From contig JAMYHX010000225.1 in assembly GCA_025529335.1 (NCBI GenBank), positions 1 to 63,870 on the forward strand: 63,870 bases of DNA. The letters are read 5' to 3'. The stretch's first letter is position 1. Every line of letters starts with the position of its first letter. The translations under genes were made by a program, and so were the position numbers. The notes beneath the pieces were generated by a model. It did not search any database and was not told the origin of the DNA. It saw only the letters and a list, made by a program, of their open reading frames with translations. The stretch comes from Rhizopus sp. PT2906. Lineage: Eukaryota; Mucoromycota; Mucoromycetes; Mucorales; Rhizopodaceae. Positions 44,613-57,636 of this stretch are shown here, piece by piece.

Positions 44613-47052
44613 ATGATCCATTTGGCCAGACGATCCTTCTTACGACAAGCATGGACAAATGAGAGACAACGAGTATTTTATGCAAGACGCATGAATTATT
44701 CGATTCAGTCAAGAAATGCTGCTAGCCCTGTCTATTCTCAGCCTAAACATAAATCAGACAATCACCTCTGTCTGGTGTTTGACGATCAACAAGTGTGGAA
44801 GCAACTTTCAAACAACAGTACAACCGAATCAATTGGTGTTTGTGGACATCCACATTTCTCGGATATACACGGAATTCAATTTGCAGCACAACAAGCAATA
44901 CAGCGATCTCAAATATTGGTTGAAAGAATATGTAATGCTCCTTCTAACGGTGCCGAAGAAATGAGAAAAGTTGTTAAACAATTGGATCGCTTGTCTGATA
45001 CCTTGTGTAGTGTTATTGATGTAGCAGAGTTTGTTAGACACGCTCATCCTGATAATAACATTCGGGAATCTGTTCATCAAGCATATAGTCAGCTCTATTC
45101 ATACATGAATGTACTTAACACAGATACCAGGCTACATAAGGTAACTCTATCATCCCATCAATTGATCCCTAGCTAATGATATGCTAGGTTCTTTCTCAAG
45201 CCTTGGCCGATGAGCAAATTGTAAAACACTTTACCGCTGATGAATACATGTCAGCTATAGTACTTTTACATGACTTTGAAAAGTCTGGTATACATTTACC
45301 TATCCAAAAACGTAAAAAATTTGTCGATTTATCAGATCGAATCATTCATTTGGGACGAGAGTTCATGCAGCAAAATCCTCGGGCTATTCGGGAAGTGAAG
45401 ATACCACTGGCAGCATTAGGACGATTGCATTTATCAGATTCATCTGTGACTATCAAGAATGGATACGCTCATATACCAACCGATTCATCTGAAGCCCAAT
45501 TGATACTAAAGTATGCCAATAATGAACAATTACGTAAACAAATATATGAATCAGTTCACACTGCTACAAAAGAGAGTATTGCAGTTTTAGAGCAAATGCT
45601 AAAAACGAGAGCTGAGCTTGCAGTTTTAGTCGGAAAAAGTTCATTTGCCGAGTTACAACTACAAGACAGGATGGCAAAAAGCCCAGGTAAAAAGAAAAAA
45701 GAAAAGTAATGTTGCCAATAACCAACAGATGGATGAATACAGAACATGTGGAGGCATTTCTCAGAAAATTATCCGAGCATCAAGGTTCTTTATTTAAAAG
45801 AGACATGCAATTGTTGCAATACGCAAAACAACGAGAGCTTAATCTTGCTTCGGCACCTGTAGTCAATGCTTGGGATCGTGACTATTATATGCATTTATGT
45901 GGTGTAGAAGAGGCCCAGAATGGCTCTATAAACCATCATTTGCCATACTTCACTGTAGGTTCTGTCATACGAGGTCTTTCACGTCTATTTGATTCTCTAT
46001 ACGGTGTCAGATTTGAATATGCCCCGATGAAATCAGGTGAATCATGGCACGATCAGGTCCGAAAGCTAAATGTTGTATGTGAAAATGAAGGCAAGATTGG
46101 TGTCATCTATTGCGATCTATTTTCTCGTGCAGGAAAGCCTCCTGGTGCTGCACATTATACAATCCGAACATCCAGAAGAGTAGATGACGATGACTCTGAA
46201 AATGATATCCGATTCGCCTTTCCTAACCGAAATGTTGATGAAGCCAACTTTTTACCCCCTATTGTACAGCCTGCAGAACGTGTTCAAGGAAGAGATGGAC
46301 TGTATCAACTACCAGTGATTGCGCTATCATGTAGCTTTTCTTTAAAAAGTCGTAACCAACCCGCTTACTTATCAATGTATGAAATTGAAACACTGTTTCA
46401 TGAAATGGGACATGCAATGCATTCTATGCTGGGTCGTACAGATTTCCATAACGTAGCAGGTACCCGCTGTGCAACTGATTTTGTAGAACTCCCATCTATT
46501 CTTATGGAGCACTTTATTTGGCATCCAAAGGTGCTGTCATTGTTTATGGATGACCCAAATACTGCTGTAGGATCACCTGCGAGCATAGAATCCTTTTTGA
46601 AACAGCGAAAGTCATTTAATGGTATTGAACTTAATAGTCAGATTTTGATGGCGTTAGTAGACCAAAGGTACCACTCTTCAATAGCCAAATCCGACAGTTT
46701 CTCTAGCGTTAAAGAGTGGCATCAACTCCAAGACTCGGTAGGACTCTTCCCGAGTGTTGCTTCAGCAATGTGGCCTGTTCAATTTCATCACTTGTTTGGA
46801 TATGCAGCCAATTACTACTCTTATCTCTTTGATAGAGCATTGGCAAGAAAAGTTTGGGAAACAAACTTTAAAGAAAATCCTCTAGACAGAGAAAATGGAC
46901 AAGCATTTAGGAAGAGTGTGCTCGAATGGGGAGGTTCTAGAGACCCATGGAAGTGTATAGCAGATGTGCTGGAAGAAGAGGACGCTTCAAAGATAGTTAA
47001 CGGTGATGAGGTGGCTATGAAGACTGTAGGAGATTGGGGTGTTGATGTGTAA
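44613..47052 (+). CDS. OCT1: Mitochondrial intermediate peptidase (Oct1/MIPEP)
   Basis: Three exons (44613-45140, 45188-45686, 45743-47052) give 778 residues. The presequence is Arg-rich (MIHLARRSFLRQAWTNERQR). The M3 peptidase zinc site is TLFHEMGHAMHSMLGRT (HExxH with the third ligand Glu in ELPSILMEHF). This enzyme removes an octapeptide from imported proteins after MPP cleavage in the matrix. The exon 2 to 3 acceptor was set at AATACAG because it gives MAKSPEHVEAFL, matching the family. The gene is divergent from PAN1, with start codons about 130 bases apart. Confidence 0.94.
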
Positions 47053-47126
47053 AATAAAATAAGGTTTAAGCATAAAAAGTCAGCTTATTTCATTTTTTTG
47101 CTTTTTGGAGTCTTTTTCTTACTTTA

Positions 47127-50093
47127 ATGACTGATACACTTGAAAATAGAAGGTAGTCAAGGGCAATGCATAAAGTTGCTTTTAGTAATACAGTTCAATA
47201 GGAAGCAATGGGACACCATATTTAGTGATCCAAACTTGTCATTAAACTCACTTCGACATCGTGCCATCAGTGGTACTGTTTGTCAGAATGGTCTACGTTC
47301 AGTCTGCTGGAAGGTTTAGTAAACTAAATTGAGTGAGAGCATGTACTAAAGTATAAATAGGTATTTCTTGGTTATTTACCAACACTAGATATTACGACAT
47401 GGCCATCCATATTTTTAGAGCAGCGTCAAAGATATACAGACTTGAAAAGGGAATGTATTGACGAACCAGCAGAAAAGATGAATCAAAAAGGAGAAGAGGA
47501 CCTTTCTGATAATAATCCGCTTGCTCTTAGTGAAGCTGTATGCAAGTTATATTTATGCATAAAGATGATTTATTTATTTGTTCATAGAATCCATGGCAGC
47601 AATATTTTGCTGATACAGAAATTAGAAAGGTGATACGCCAGGATGTGGAACGCACGTAAAATATGAAATGTTGCTATATACACAAAAGGCTCTGTTCTCT
47701 AACCAAGTTTATAGCTTTCCCGATGTTGATTTCTTTAGATCGAGCAAAGTACAACAGCGTCTGACTGATATCCTGTTCATTTATTGCAAGCTTAATCGAG
47801 ACATATCTTACAGACAAGGCATGCATGAATTACTAGCTCCCATCTATTGGGTAATCGCAACAGAATGTTTAGACACAATTGAGATGGACCAAAACATTCT
47901 AGAGTAAGTTGTGCAGATCATGTGATTCAATAGGTCTAACATCAAAACAGACCAACAGACAAAATCATAGCACAAACACTGGATTCAGCTTATATAGAAC
48001 ATGACGCCTTTATTCTATTTGAGAAAGTGATGAAGTATGGAAAGTCATGGTATGAGTTTAATAATGAACGTGTGCCAGAAAGACATGCTCAGAACAAATC
48101 AAAGGTTAGATCCAAAACATACGAACAACTGACAAGTCTATTAAACTTGTTTCTAGATTGATATCCTTCCAGATAATATACCCAAACTTAATGAGGTATT
48201 AGAAGAATATAACTGTTACCAAATAAAACTAACGCACTTATTAGACTGCTCGGTTAAACCCGGTAGTCGTCATCTGTCACCGTATACATCACCAGTATTT
48301 GCATACTGTAGATCCGTTATTATATAAACATTTGCAAGATTTCGGCATTGAACCACAACTGTATGGACTGTAAGTATTCAAACTATGGCTAGTACGACCA
48401 TACAATTCATTCAAGCTCTGTAGTCGCTGGATTCGCTTACTTTTTGGAAGAGAATTTGACATGTACGAACTGTTGAAACTGTGGGATGCTATATTTGCAC
48501 AAGACCCAACATTTCAAATAGTTGAATATATTTGTCTTGTTATGCTCTTACGCATGCGAGATCAACGTAAGTTGTAAATAAAAAAAAAATAGAGAAATAC
48601 TAGTCTAATAGGCTTGATTAGTGCTACAAAAAGACTATGCTGAATGTCTTAGTATGCTCATGAGACCATCGCCCGTCTCAAAGCCTGCGACACTTGTTGA
48701 GCAAGCCAAATATCTACAAGAAAACTTGACACAAGATGGAGCATTACACATTCTTCAACAAATGGACGTCAGATCCGGTAAAGAGCCTCGATCTTCGCTT
48801 TACGATGGTATTGTACTTCAGTCCCATGATCATACCAGGCAACAGAGAGTCCCTCAGCACAGACGCTCATCTGGAACAAGTGGCGACAATGGCTTTTCAA
48901 GGATTACCACCAACATGATGAAGAATCCTCAGTTTAGAGATATCAACAAGGCTATCGCTGGTGTGATGGAGACTTTTCAGGTACAAAATGATAAAATATG
49001 AAAGCAAAGCAAATTTTCTCATGGCGCCCCGCAGAATAATGTTAATAGCTTTGGAGACCCATCAGCTGTGGGAGGCTCAAGACGATCGACTGTAACTTCA
49101 GATTTCCCTTCAAATATCGATCGAGTGATTCCAAAGACGAACGTAAAGTTTGAAAGCAGCACGGCATCTAGTAAAACGGCAAAGAATCAGACTTCTCCTA
49201 CAAAGCTTATCAATATGAATAAGCAAATGGGCGAATTAGTAGCAACTTGTATATCTATGCTGGAAAAAGAAATTTTCCCACCTGTCCCAGTTGAAGGCGA
49301 GGAAGCATCCATGGCTCAGCAGGAACCTACTGTGCAGTCGGAAGAGCATACTGAAGAAGCAAAGGATGACGATCATAAATCAGAAGAGCAGGGCACTAAA
49401 GAAAATAAACAAGTATCGACAGATACCGAAGGTAACAAAGAGCAAGTGGGTGGTGATCGTATAAAGGATGAGGCAAGCGTCGTCATGGCATTGGCTGGCC
49501 TTAAACACGTACGCGACGTTCTGCTTGGCAAACAGCCATACTTTGATGCTAGCGTCATGAAGCTTAATAACCTCACAGAAAATAACGAAGATGATTGGCA
49601 TATTGTTGAAAGTAAAGAAGCAGAGTCAGCATTTGAAGAGGCGCAAAAGGAACAAGCAACAAAATCAAAGCAAGCTGATAAGAAACTCGAATATGAAAAG
49701 GACAAACCACTACCGCCACTAGCTAAAAGACCATCATCAGTATTCTTTGAGAGTAAGCTGCCTCAGGTCCCAATCAAGTATATCCCAACAAATCCAACGC
49801 CACCTAAACCTGCAGTGAAGTATCGAATTGAAGACTTGCTATCCGATCCAGATCTTCAACTGCACAGTCCCAAATCTTCGACTAATTCAAAGCTAAAATG
49901 GATACTCTCAGAGGAAAATGATTCTCAACCAAATGCCAAGACAACGCAGGAAACGCCCAAGATGTTGACTAGGAAACGTAGTAGTTTTATAATCAACAAG
50001 GCTGTCTCGGCCACAGGAAGTACGATTGATCCATTGGACGCTAAAAATGTTGATAACCGCAAGACGTATGAGTTTGATACTGTTTCACAATAA
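47127..50093 (+). CDS. TBC Rab GTPase-activating protein (TBC1D5-like)
   Basis: Eleven exons give 816 residues: 47127-47152, 47202-47313, 47361-47537, 47588-47655, 47715-47903, 47951-48104, 48157-48195, 48245-48369, 48424-48566, 48622-48980, 49035-50093. The TBC domain spans about residues 25-360: GLRSVCWKVFLGYLP, IRQDVERTFPD (catalytic Arg R-finger region IxxDxxR), YRQGMHELLAPIYW (Gln finger YxQ), EYICLVMLLRMRDQLL. The interrupted domain with a long insert and the YRQGMHELLAPI variant is that of TBC1D5, which acts on Rab7 with retromer. The tail is long, acidic and probably disordered. The gene starts only about 75 bases after OCT1 stops, so its promoter is very compact. Confidence 0.9.
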
Positions 50094-50256
50094 AAGCCTG
50101 TTTTATTTGAAACTATTTATTAATTATTACATTACAAAGTATAAAAGAAAGGTAAAGAGGGTGTTGGTATTTTTCATTGAAGAAAGTGAAGAATGGAATG
50201 ATAAAGGAAATAATGCAGTTATTTTTATATGCTGTTCTCATTACAAATGATATTGT

Positions 50257-52306
50257 CTATTTTTGTACGAGATTCATAGTGGATGCTAGACTTTGAACAA
50301 TTTTACGAGATATTCTAATATCTTCGTAATCAGGATGAGAAGCTTCAGTATGTTTTTCCAAGTCTTGTTAAAGGCATCGTTAGTTATTATGATACAGAGA
50401 CCCATAATGTGACATACCTGCAAGCAAAAGACCATAACGGGTAATGCGTTGAATGGGAATAATCAGATAATCTTCAAAAGTAAATTGACGTGTCTCTTTC
50501 CTTAATGCGAGTTTCTACGCTCAACGAGTTAAGAAACACGGTTTAAATGAGATCTTAATTACTTTACCTCCTTATATACTGTATATACTTTATGCTGATG
50601 CTTCTTGTCAATCAGTTCCCTATTGGCTCTATAGTCTAAGGCACACCGTAAGAAGACCACCATTAACTCAGCCATATCACGTAGCACAGACCCTACGTTA
50701 ATGTCGGATATAGGCCAAACATTGCTTCTTGAGCCATCTTTACTTCTTTGTTCAAGTTCTAGCTTTCTTAGACGATAAATGAGCGTAAGGGAGAATTTCA
50801 TCAAGTCTTCAAGGTTTGCAAACAAGTCAATATCAGTCGGCTTTACAAGCGGAATATTTCTTTCTAATGCGTTTACAAGTGGATCACAAAACATCTACAG
50901 TGTAACCATGAGCATTGCATTTTTTAATACAGTCGTGCTTAATTACCACTTTTGCATAGTTTAATTGATTCCAAAAATTGACTTCTGTTGTATAGAATTC
51001 ACGAAGGATAAACTTTCTGGTTTGAGAGTATCTTTCCCTTTTATCAGAAATCTATAGCAACAATGGTGAGATGATGGTTCATTTTGACTCCGCTAAAGGT
51101 TACCATATCAACATCTATTTTCGGTAATGTGTACCTGTCTGGTTCAAGGGCTTTTGTCAACTCCTGTTGCCATAGAGATAACGCTTTTAACTCCTGCTTT
51201 GGGTTACACCGACGCTTCATTTTAAAGCTTCTTGGCTTGATATTGCCAAAGTTAATGACGCACTTGCTCGCATTGGGTGTAAGCACACTACCCAGATGGC
51301 ATTCATTGTCGGGAGTTGCCGGACCAGAACTTGATGAAGAAATTGATGTGGTAGAGGACGCGATGAGAGAGTGGATGCTACTGCTGCTACTACTGTTACT
51401 GTTGCTAATGTCACTTGTCTTTTTTAGTCTTGGTCTTTGTTGAGTTAATGAACGAGGGCAGCTCTTTGAAAACAGTCGAACGTTCGTTGTGTTGCAGGCA
51501 TGATTTGTTGTGCTCGAGTCGATCATGGTTTTTGCTTTTGACAGTAAGGAAAAACGTTTTGGATGGGAATATACAGTACTGTCGTCTTTGACAGCGCTTC
51601 CTTGACTTGTTTCTATCGTTTGATCATAGACAGGACAGCTTAGACGGCGATTCATGAACGCGGTATCTAGCTGCTGTGATATGGTAACGCGATCAGGACT
51701 ATTCAATAAACAATCTGAGAATTCGATTTCAATTTTTGAAGACTTTCTGCTTATTGTTGGTGATGTTGGCGTGCTTATGCTATTACTGCTATTGTCATCA
51801 CTATTCCATATCAGAGGTGACGCTGCCATATATTCCGAAGACCATTGGAGATTGAACAAGAGTCTTGGTGGTGGTTCAGGCGGTTCAATGGCTGCTGTTC
51901 TTGTTCCACTGTCTATTCGACGAACAGGCGTCGATGGATTTCTCTTTAACGTCATCCTAGGCAGCTGAAACCACCGCTTTCTCTGGCTTGCGTTTTTCGT
52001 AAGAGGCTTTATGGAAGTCTGGTTTAATTCGGGAACAGAAGATACTCGTGGCAGGCTACTTGCTAGTTCATTATCCGCACTTGCTGAACGATGATGACTT
52101 CTTTTGATGTCAAGCTGTCTCTGTTCAACTGCCGAGTGAATGATTGAAGTAGAATATCTTTTTGTTTCTTTATTAATAGGTGTGAAGGAGAATAAGGGAT
52201 TCCAACCATGATCAAAGTCTTCTAATACGGTATCTTCTTTAACATTGCCTAGTGTGGAAGGAATGTGTGTGTCTATTTGAAGGTGTCGATTTCTTTTTTT
52301 CACCAT
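50257..52306 (-). CDS. Dbl-homology RhoGEF without a PH domain
   Basis: Five exons (52306-51104, 51051-50947, 50894-50568, 50514-50418, 50363-50257) give 612 residues. The first 400 residues are Ser/Thr-rich and basic, probably disordered, and end in MKRRCNPKQELKALSLWQQE. A DH domain follows: RKFILREFYTTEVNFWNQL (CR1), an internal helix region, and TFEDYLIIPIQRITRYGLLL (CR3), the most diagnostic helix of Rho exchange factors. The protein then stops after about 35 more residues (SRKIVQSLASTMNLVQK), with no room for the PH domain that nearly always follows DH. The stop is in a coherent spliced frame; downstream sequence (50100-50250) shows no PH-like frame. It is convergent with the TBC gene. 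Confidence 0.82.
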
Positions 52307-53670
52307 TCAAACAAGTACACGAGATATAAAGAAAAAAAAAAAAAAAAGCAAAGAAAAAAAGAGGAAATCTTTAGAAAGAAAAATTTCCTTTTGTTTCTAT
52401 TTTGCCACTGATGTTTTGCAACCAATTTCGCCACTTCAATCACGCATTTGCGTAACATTAAAATTTCTTTAGATATTCTATTGTTCTCTGAATTGCGTAA
52501 ATACACATCATTTCAAAGAATAAACGCGCTTAATTTAAGTCGATGATATCATTAAAGCGCTAGATCCGTAACAAGCCACTGAGATAACTCCGTTCCATTA
52601 CAATTCATGTTTAAAAAACTTCCTTCTGTTGGAATTCCGCGAGGCGTGTGCTCTTTATATTTACTAAATATGGATTAAACAGCGCAGGCTTAGTGTAGCA
52701 CCGTTCTCCTTTTTGGTTAGTGCTTCTGACGTTTTGTTTTGCATGGCAATAATGGTACGCTTAAGCATTCATAACGTTACACCCTTGACTAGAAATGAGT
52801 AGTTGTGTTCATTTTATGGCTTGACATTCTTTGTCTATTCCGATGTATTTAAGGCTATGAAGATAGAAAGATCCAAAACCGAGTTTATTCATTTCACGTA
52901 ACTTTATCATTACTTAGCCCTGTTCCGTAAGAGAGCTTGTGAAGACATTCAGAGTGCGACCGACTTGAAGCAGTCTAGCAAGGAAGCAATCTGTTGTATG
53001 CTTACAGGAACTTTGCCTATGTTCGGAATCCGCATATGTCTGTTGTTTGAATATGAATATGGATGATTGAAATCTCTTATTTGACAGTTTGACAATTGCC
53101 GTACCAAAGCCGCATTTGATCCTGATCTTCACACTTGAGCGTATCACTTCTATCATCAAAAGTTTTCTCTCTCTCTCTCTGCAGTCGCGCATTAAACTCG
53201 CGCTTGTCATGATAAATATGGTGTCAATTACTGTTGAGGAGAAACCAACCAGAACTCAAAGCTTAGATTAACTGCTTCGTATCACACTTTCTCGTTCCGT
53301 TTCCACTCTTTCTATTTCCATAATGTCGTACTCATACTATCAACTTTAATCCTTCTTTTGCACATTTATCTCCATCTATCCGGTCAAGCACATCAGCTCT
53401 AGTAAATACATATGATGACATCAATTATATCCGGAAGGATATGAGTATTTTTTAGCAAAGATATACGGTGGATTCGAATTGATTTTTTTTTAAAAAAAAG
53501 CTATATTTTCTCGACAGTACCTTCAACTCTAAAATTAGATGTTTCAAAACTGATCTGGGATGAAGGCAGAACACCCTCTCTCTGCAAATCAATCTATATT
53601 TTAAAATTCCGACCTACACTTATTTTGGAAACAGCAACTACATGGCTTACACCACGGATATTATTTTAAA
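52307..53670. other. Divergent intergenic region, 1.4 kb
   Basis: Lies between the divergent RhoGEF and TPR genes. Several open frames of 60-98 codons have no domain and no splice partners. I see no gene in it. Confidence 0.45.
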
Positions 53671-54438
53671 ATGGCAAGCGTGTACAATAGACTTCTCGTC
53701 CAAAGCCGTCGTTTGGTTAATCGCAACCTAATTTCTCGACAAAAACTATTCACGCCTTCAGTCGTATGCACTCAGAAAAGAAGTAAGTCTTTTTTTTTGT
53801 TATTGTTTGTCATTATTACCTAATTGCACATATAAGCTTTCTTTGTCAATGTACCCAAGTTTGATCGCATAGCCGATGCTGAAGAGCAAATTAGAATTGG
53901 ATCAGACTATTTGAGCAAAGGCTCGATAGATATGGTAATTATATAGAATAGAAGCTTGTTAAAACCGCTATAGCTTATAATATATTAGGCGATGAATAGC
54001 TATCATAAAAGTGTTCAGATCGCACCTAGTGGAGCAGGTTATTTTAATATTGGTGTATGCTACTTTCAAATGGGTAACTTATATCCTTAACCACACAATA
54101 AGAGTCTAAGATTTAATATAGGCAAGTATAAAGATGCCATTCAGTCCTTTGAGCGTTCACTTGAGTATACACCCAACTCAGCTGATGCTCATACAAATAT
54201 TGCCTCTGCTTTCTTGATGTTGAGAGATACAAAGCAGGCGATCAGACACTTGGAACAAGCTTCCAACTTTAATCCATTGGATGGTGAAGTTCAGTATAAT
54301 TTAGCTTGTGTTTATGAAGCAGTTGGTAGATTGGATGATGCCAAGACTAGATTTGAAAGAGCAGAGATATTGGGCATCGACAAGGCTCAAACAGCATTAA
54401 AGAAATTGGAAAAGAAGATTACAGATACGACCAATTAA
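53671..54438 (+). CDS. Mitochondrial TPR protein
   Basis: Four exons (53671-53782, 53837-53934, 53989-54073, 54122-54438) give 203 residues. The amino end is a strong mitochondrial presequence (MASVYNRLLVQSRRLVNRNL, no acidic residues for about 35 positions). Four consecutive TPR units follow (AEEQIRIGSDYLSKGSIDMA, GYFNIGVCYFQMGKYKDAI, ADAHTNIASAFLMLRDTKQA, EVQYNLACVYEAVGRLDDAK). TPR stacks bind peptides or partner proteins, so a small assembly or chaperone adaptor inside mitochondria is inferred; the orthologue is not recognised. It converges with SEC15. Confidence 0.8.
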
Positions 54439-54531
54439 TTTAATAAACTCTTTTATTTCTATGTCATCCTTTATCGTGAACCACTGATATGTACTGAACG
54501 TAACACTCTACATTGCTCCTTATTAGAATGA

Positions 54532-57500
54532 TCATAACAACATAAACAAAACATACCTTGCAACATTCTCCAATGCTTTCCTTCTCATTCTTTCTTTTTG
54601 GCTGAGGACTGAATGCATCTGTAAAGGTGTACGCAAGAGTCTAAAAAAAAATAGGTTGGCTAATCTGCGTCAATTAGGTAAAATGTATAGACTTACTTTT
54701 CAAACAGAATAACAACATCACGGCTATTAAGCCTATTATACTTGCGATTTCTGACCTGTGGCGTCAAATATTCTTCAGGATTGTCACTGAGTATGGCTAA
54801 ATCAAGAAGCTGTCTGAGCTCCAGAAAGGTATCGTTTAGTGTAGGATCGCCTAGACTATTTACAAAATCTTCGACAAAGCGAACATCAGTATCAAAATTG
54901 CTTAATGCAATTTCTGTCATATGCTGTCGATCAGTATCCAACAACAACCCTTTCATTGACTGACTAAGATGTTCTAATGCATCAAAGTACAGTAAGCTCT
55001 TGATGGTCTCTGGTAAATTTAAGAGAGCTGCGTTCGTCACATTGGTTAAAAAGGTAACTAAGTCCTGCAAATTGGGACTCGGTTGTTTCTGCATCTCTTC
55101 AGATTCCCTTATTCTTGTGGTTAATACACTCATAGAGGGCAGCAGCATGGATCACTTACCAGTCATATTCAAATAACTCCAAAAATTCATCGAGTTTAGA
55201 GTTTACCAGTTCAAACACGCGTTTCTCTGCCCTTCTTCGAGTTTCTTTAAATGTCGAGGTAGCCTTCAAGTGTATATGTCCAGATCTATGGAATGATCGT
55301 GTTTCCATCAATAGCATTTCAAAGTCTGGACAGGTTGACTCGAAATACTCTATATTGATGATGATCTGAACAATTTGAGATAGATTGGTCGATTGTAGTT
55401 TCTTTAGCAGGATAGCATTCACTTTTTGAATAAGTAAACTGTCCACTGCCTACGAAAAGTCAAGAGTAAAAAATAAAGTTCTGTTACAGATAGAAAGTAC
55501 CTTTTTCAGTATATCATCCATTTCACCGTGTGTTTGTGAGAAGCCCTCAGCGAATTGATAGAATTGATGTACAAAGAAGCTGACATCACGACAACATGTT
55601 GGAAATACCTTTGAAAATGGCAGCCTTAATGGAAATCTAATACATGACACTTGTTAAACTCATATTTTTTAAAATAGAAATTAATACATACCCATATCTC
55701 TTGATAAATTCACGATCAGGTCGGAATCGGGTATATTGCATAACTTCCTTTAGCTCATCTTCATTTTCTACAGTCATAGGCATACATTCATCTTCTTGTA
55801 CAATCTACAATAAACTAATGAGACCAAACAGTACACATGTAACCATTGCACATACCTTTTCCATGACTTCACTATACTGATTAATCAGTAGTTCTGAATA
55901 CCTTTGAAAGAGTGTCAATAGTGTTTCTTGTAAAGGCTTTACAGAGTAATCAAATCCCTGGATATGGTCATAAACTATGAGTTATGTACATTTAACTGCT
56001 AATGATCTTACTTCTAGTGTTTGAATAAACATCAACAGTAAAAATTTGATACGCAAAAAGAGCTCAGGATCTTTACAGCCCTTCAGACTTTCTGATACCA
56101 CTAGGATGACTTTACCAGTAACCATCTCCCACAGTCCATCTACTTCTGCTTGGCTTCTAAACTCTGTTGTATTATGTAATATCATGTGCTCTATGATAAA
56201 GAAACCTACAATATCCTGCAGCAGCGTTTCAAACGTGGTCAAGTTGCCGTTACGCAAGTTGATAGGAGTTGATAAAGCCAAGTTCGCCTGAGCCTATATT
56301 ACAAGTATGCTTTTAGTATCAACTTGGGTATGCGTGTTACTTTGATATTTACTCTTCTGTCTTCTGAGTAAGAAGCTTTGAATTCATTTGGCTTCCCTAG
56401 CGTACTGTAGACGTGGATACATTTATAAAGTGGCTCAAAATCTATGTTCACTTCATCCAATATACTAGCTGTTTTCCAAGTACGAGGTTAATGATTACTA
56501 TAGCCTGTTTTCTCATGTACATACTTTCAAGTCCTTCATTCACTACCATCTCAATCGCAGAGTTCACTTGATGATGCTGAAGATTTTTTAGCCTTGGATT
56601 CTCTGATGTCCTTGATCTCCAACGATCCTGTCTTTCCTGCATACGTTGCATCGCCAACTGACCAATCTCCCTAGATATTTCACGTACTCTATTAAAGCGA
56701 GATTTTCATTAGCTTAAAAGGTAAACGCAAAAAGTAGTACTTGCCTAGCCAGCCATTCTTTTAACTCCATTGTTACTGTAGCTTTGATCGTGTTTTGCAT
56801 TATGGGCACTCCTTGAGCTAATTTATATTGATGTTAAAACAAATTTTAACGACTAAAGACATTATCATCACCTAACATTTTAGCAAAGGTATACTGAGTT
56901 GCTTGTCCCAATCGATCGTTTTGTAAGTTATTCAGAATCTACCGGACTTTAGTTTATAATGTATATCTTTTCGGGATTTCCTTACCTTGAGTGCTGCATA
57001 ATATTTCTTTTGGTCTAGTTGTTCGTTCACTTTGTTTGCCGATTCAAGTAGAACCAAGCTTGACTGTAAAGCTTCGATAGCATCTTCAATGTTTTGTTGT
57101 ATCTTTCTAGCATTAGTCAACTCTTTTTTCTAATAGGCAAGAGGTTAAGAAAACTATGCTCTTCTTTTAAGATGGATCTATACTTTCTACTAACCCTCGC
57201 AGCCCATTTGGTTCCTCTTATTTGTAATGCTTGGTTCACATCCGTTAGTTTTTTACGTAATTCTACTGAACCTTGTCTCACTTTAAGAAGTTGGTCTACT
57301 GCACTAACAAATTCCTTTATGAAATAAGTTAGTTTTCAATCACTGAAAGAAAGTTTGACGCTTTACCTGGTAATGAATATTACACATTCGTTCAATTTCA
57401 GCATCTTTTTTTCTAATAAGAGCATCTAAACTGTCCAAGAAGGCTGTCCGTTTTCCTGTTTCTATAATGTTTTTAATTACAGGACCCAACTGTTCAATAT

Positions 57501-57636
57501 TTTCAGCGTCATCTAGGGCTGCTGAAAAAGTCAAATCTGTGCCTGCTAAAGGTAATTCTGCATCATTAACAGACACTCGGTCAAATGAGGTTGCTATTTT
57601 ATCCATCTCTGCCTTGTTGGATGTCGTTCCTGGCAT
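54532..57636 (-). CDS. SEC15: Exocyst subunit Sec15
   Basis: Fourteen exons give 802 residues, the usual length for Sec15/EXOC6: 57636-57367, 57314-57195, 57129-56986, 56938-56872, 56817-56745, 56688-56525, 56468-56341, 56293-56012, 55957-55856, 55804-55692, 55636-55501, 55449-55160, 55107-54697, 54640-54532. Diagnostic stretches are QQNIEDAIEALQSSLVLLES, DFEPLYKCIHVYSTLGKPNE and LPETIKSLLYFDALEHLSQS. Sec15 binds Sec4/Rab8-type GTPases on secretory vesicles and links them to the exocyst at the growing tip. Intron 56744-56689 has a GC donor (GCTAG|GCAAGT). The apparent frameshift near 56472 is an intron (56524-56469, GTATGT donor). An upstream in-frame ATG at 57693 would add 19 residues. The extreme C-terminus may be spliced differently. 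Confidence 0.93.

Noticed and set aside
51044..51110. Stop of the large RhoGEF exon as the true end of that protein
   Set aside because: Splicing at 51103/51052 leads straight into a DH domain, so the ORF end is intronic.
52914..53210. 98-codon minus-strand ORF between the RhoGEF and TPR genes
   Set aside because: Composition is noise-like and no neighbouring exon extends it.
56448..56657. Apparent frameshift in SEC15 (frame ends VLGKQLVYWMK then stops)
   Set aside because: A GTATGT donor at 56524 and a CAG acceptor ending at 56469 define a 56-base intron that restores the conserved frame, so no frameshift is needed.
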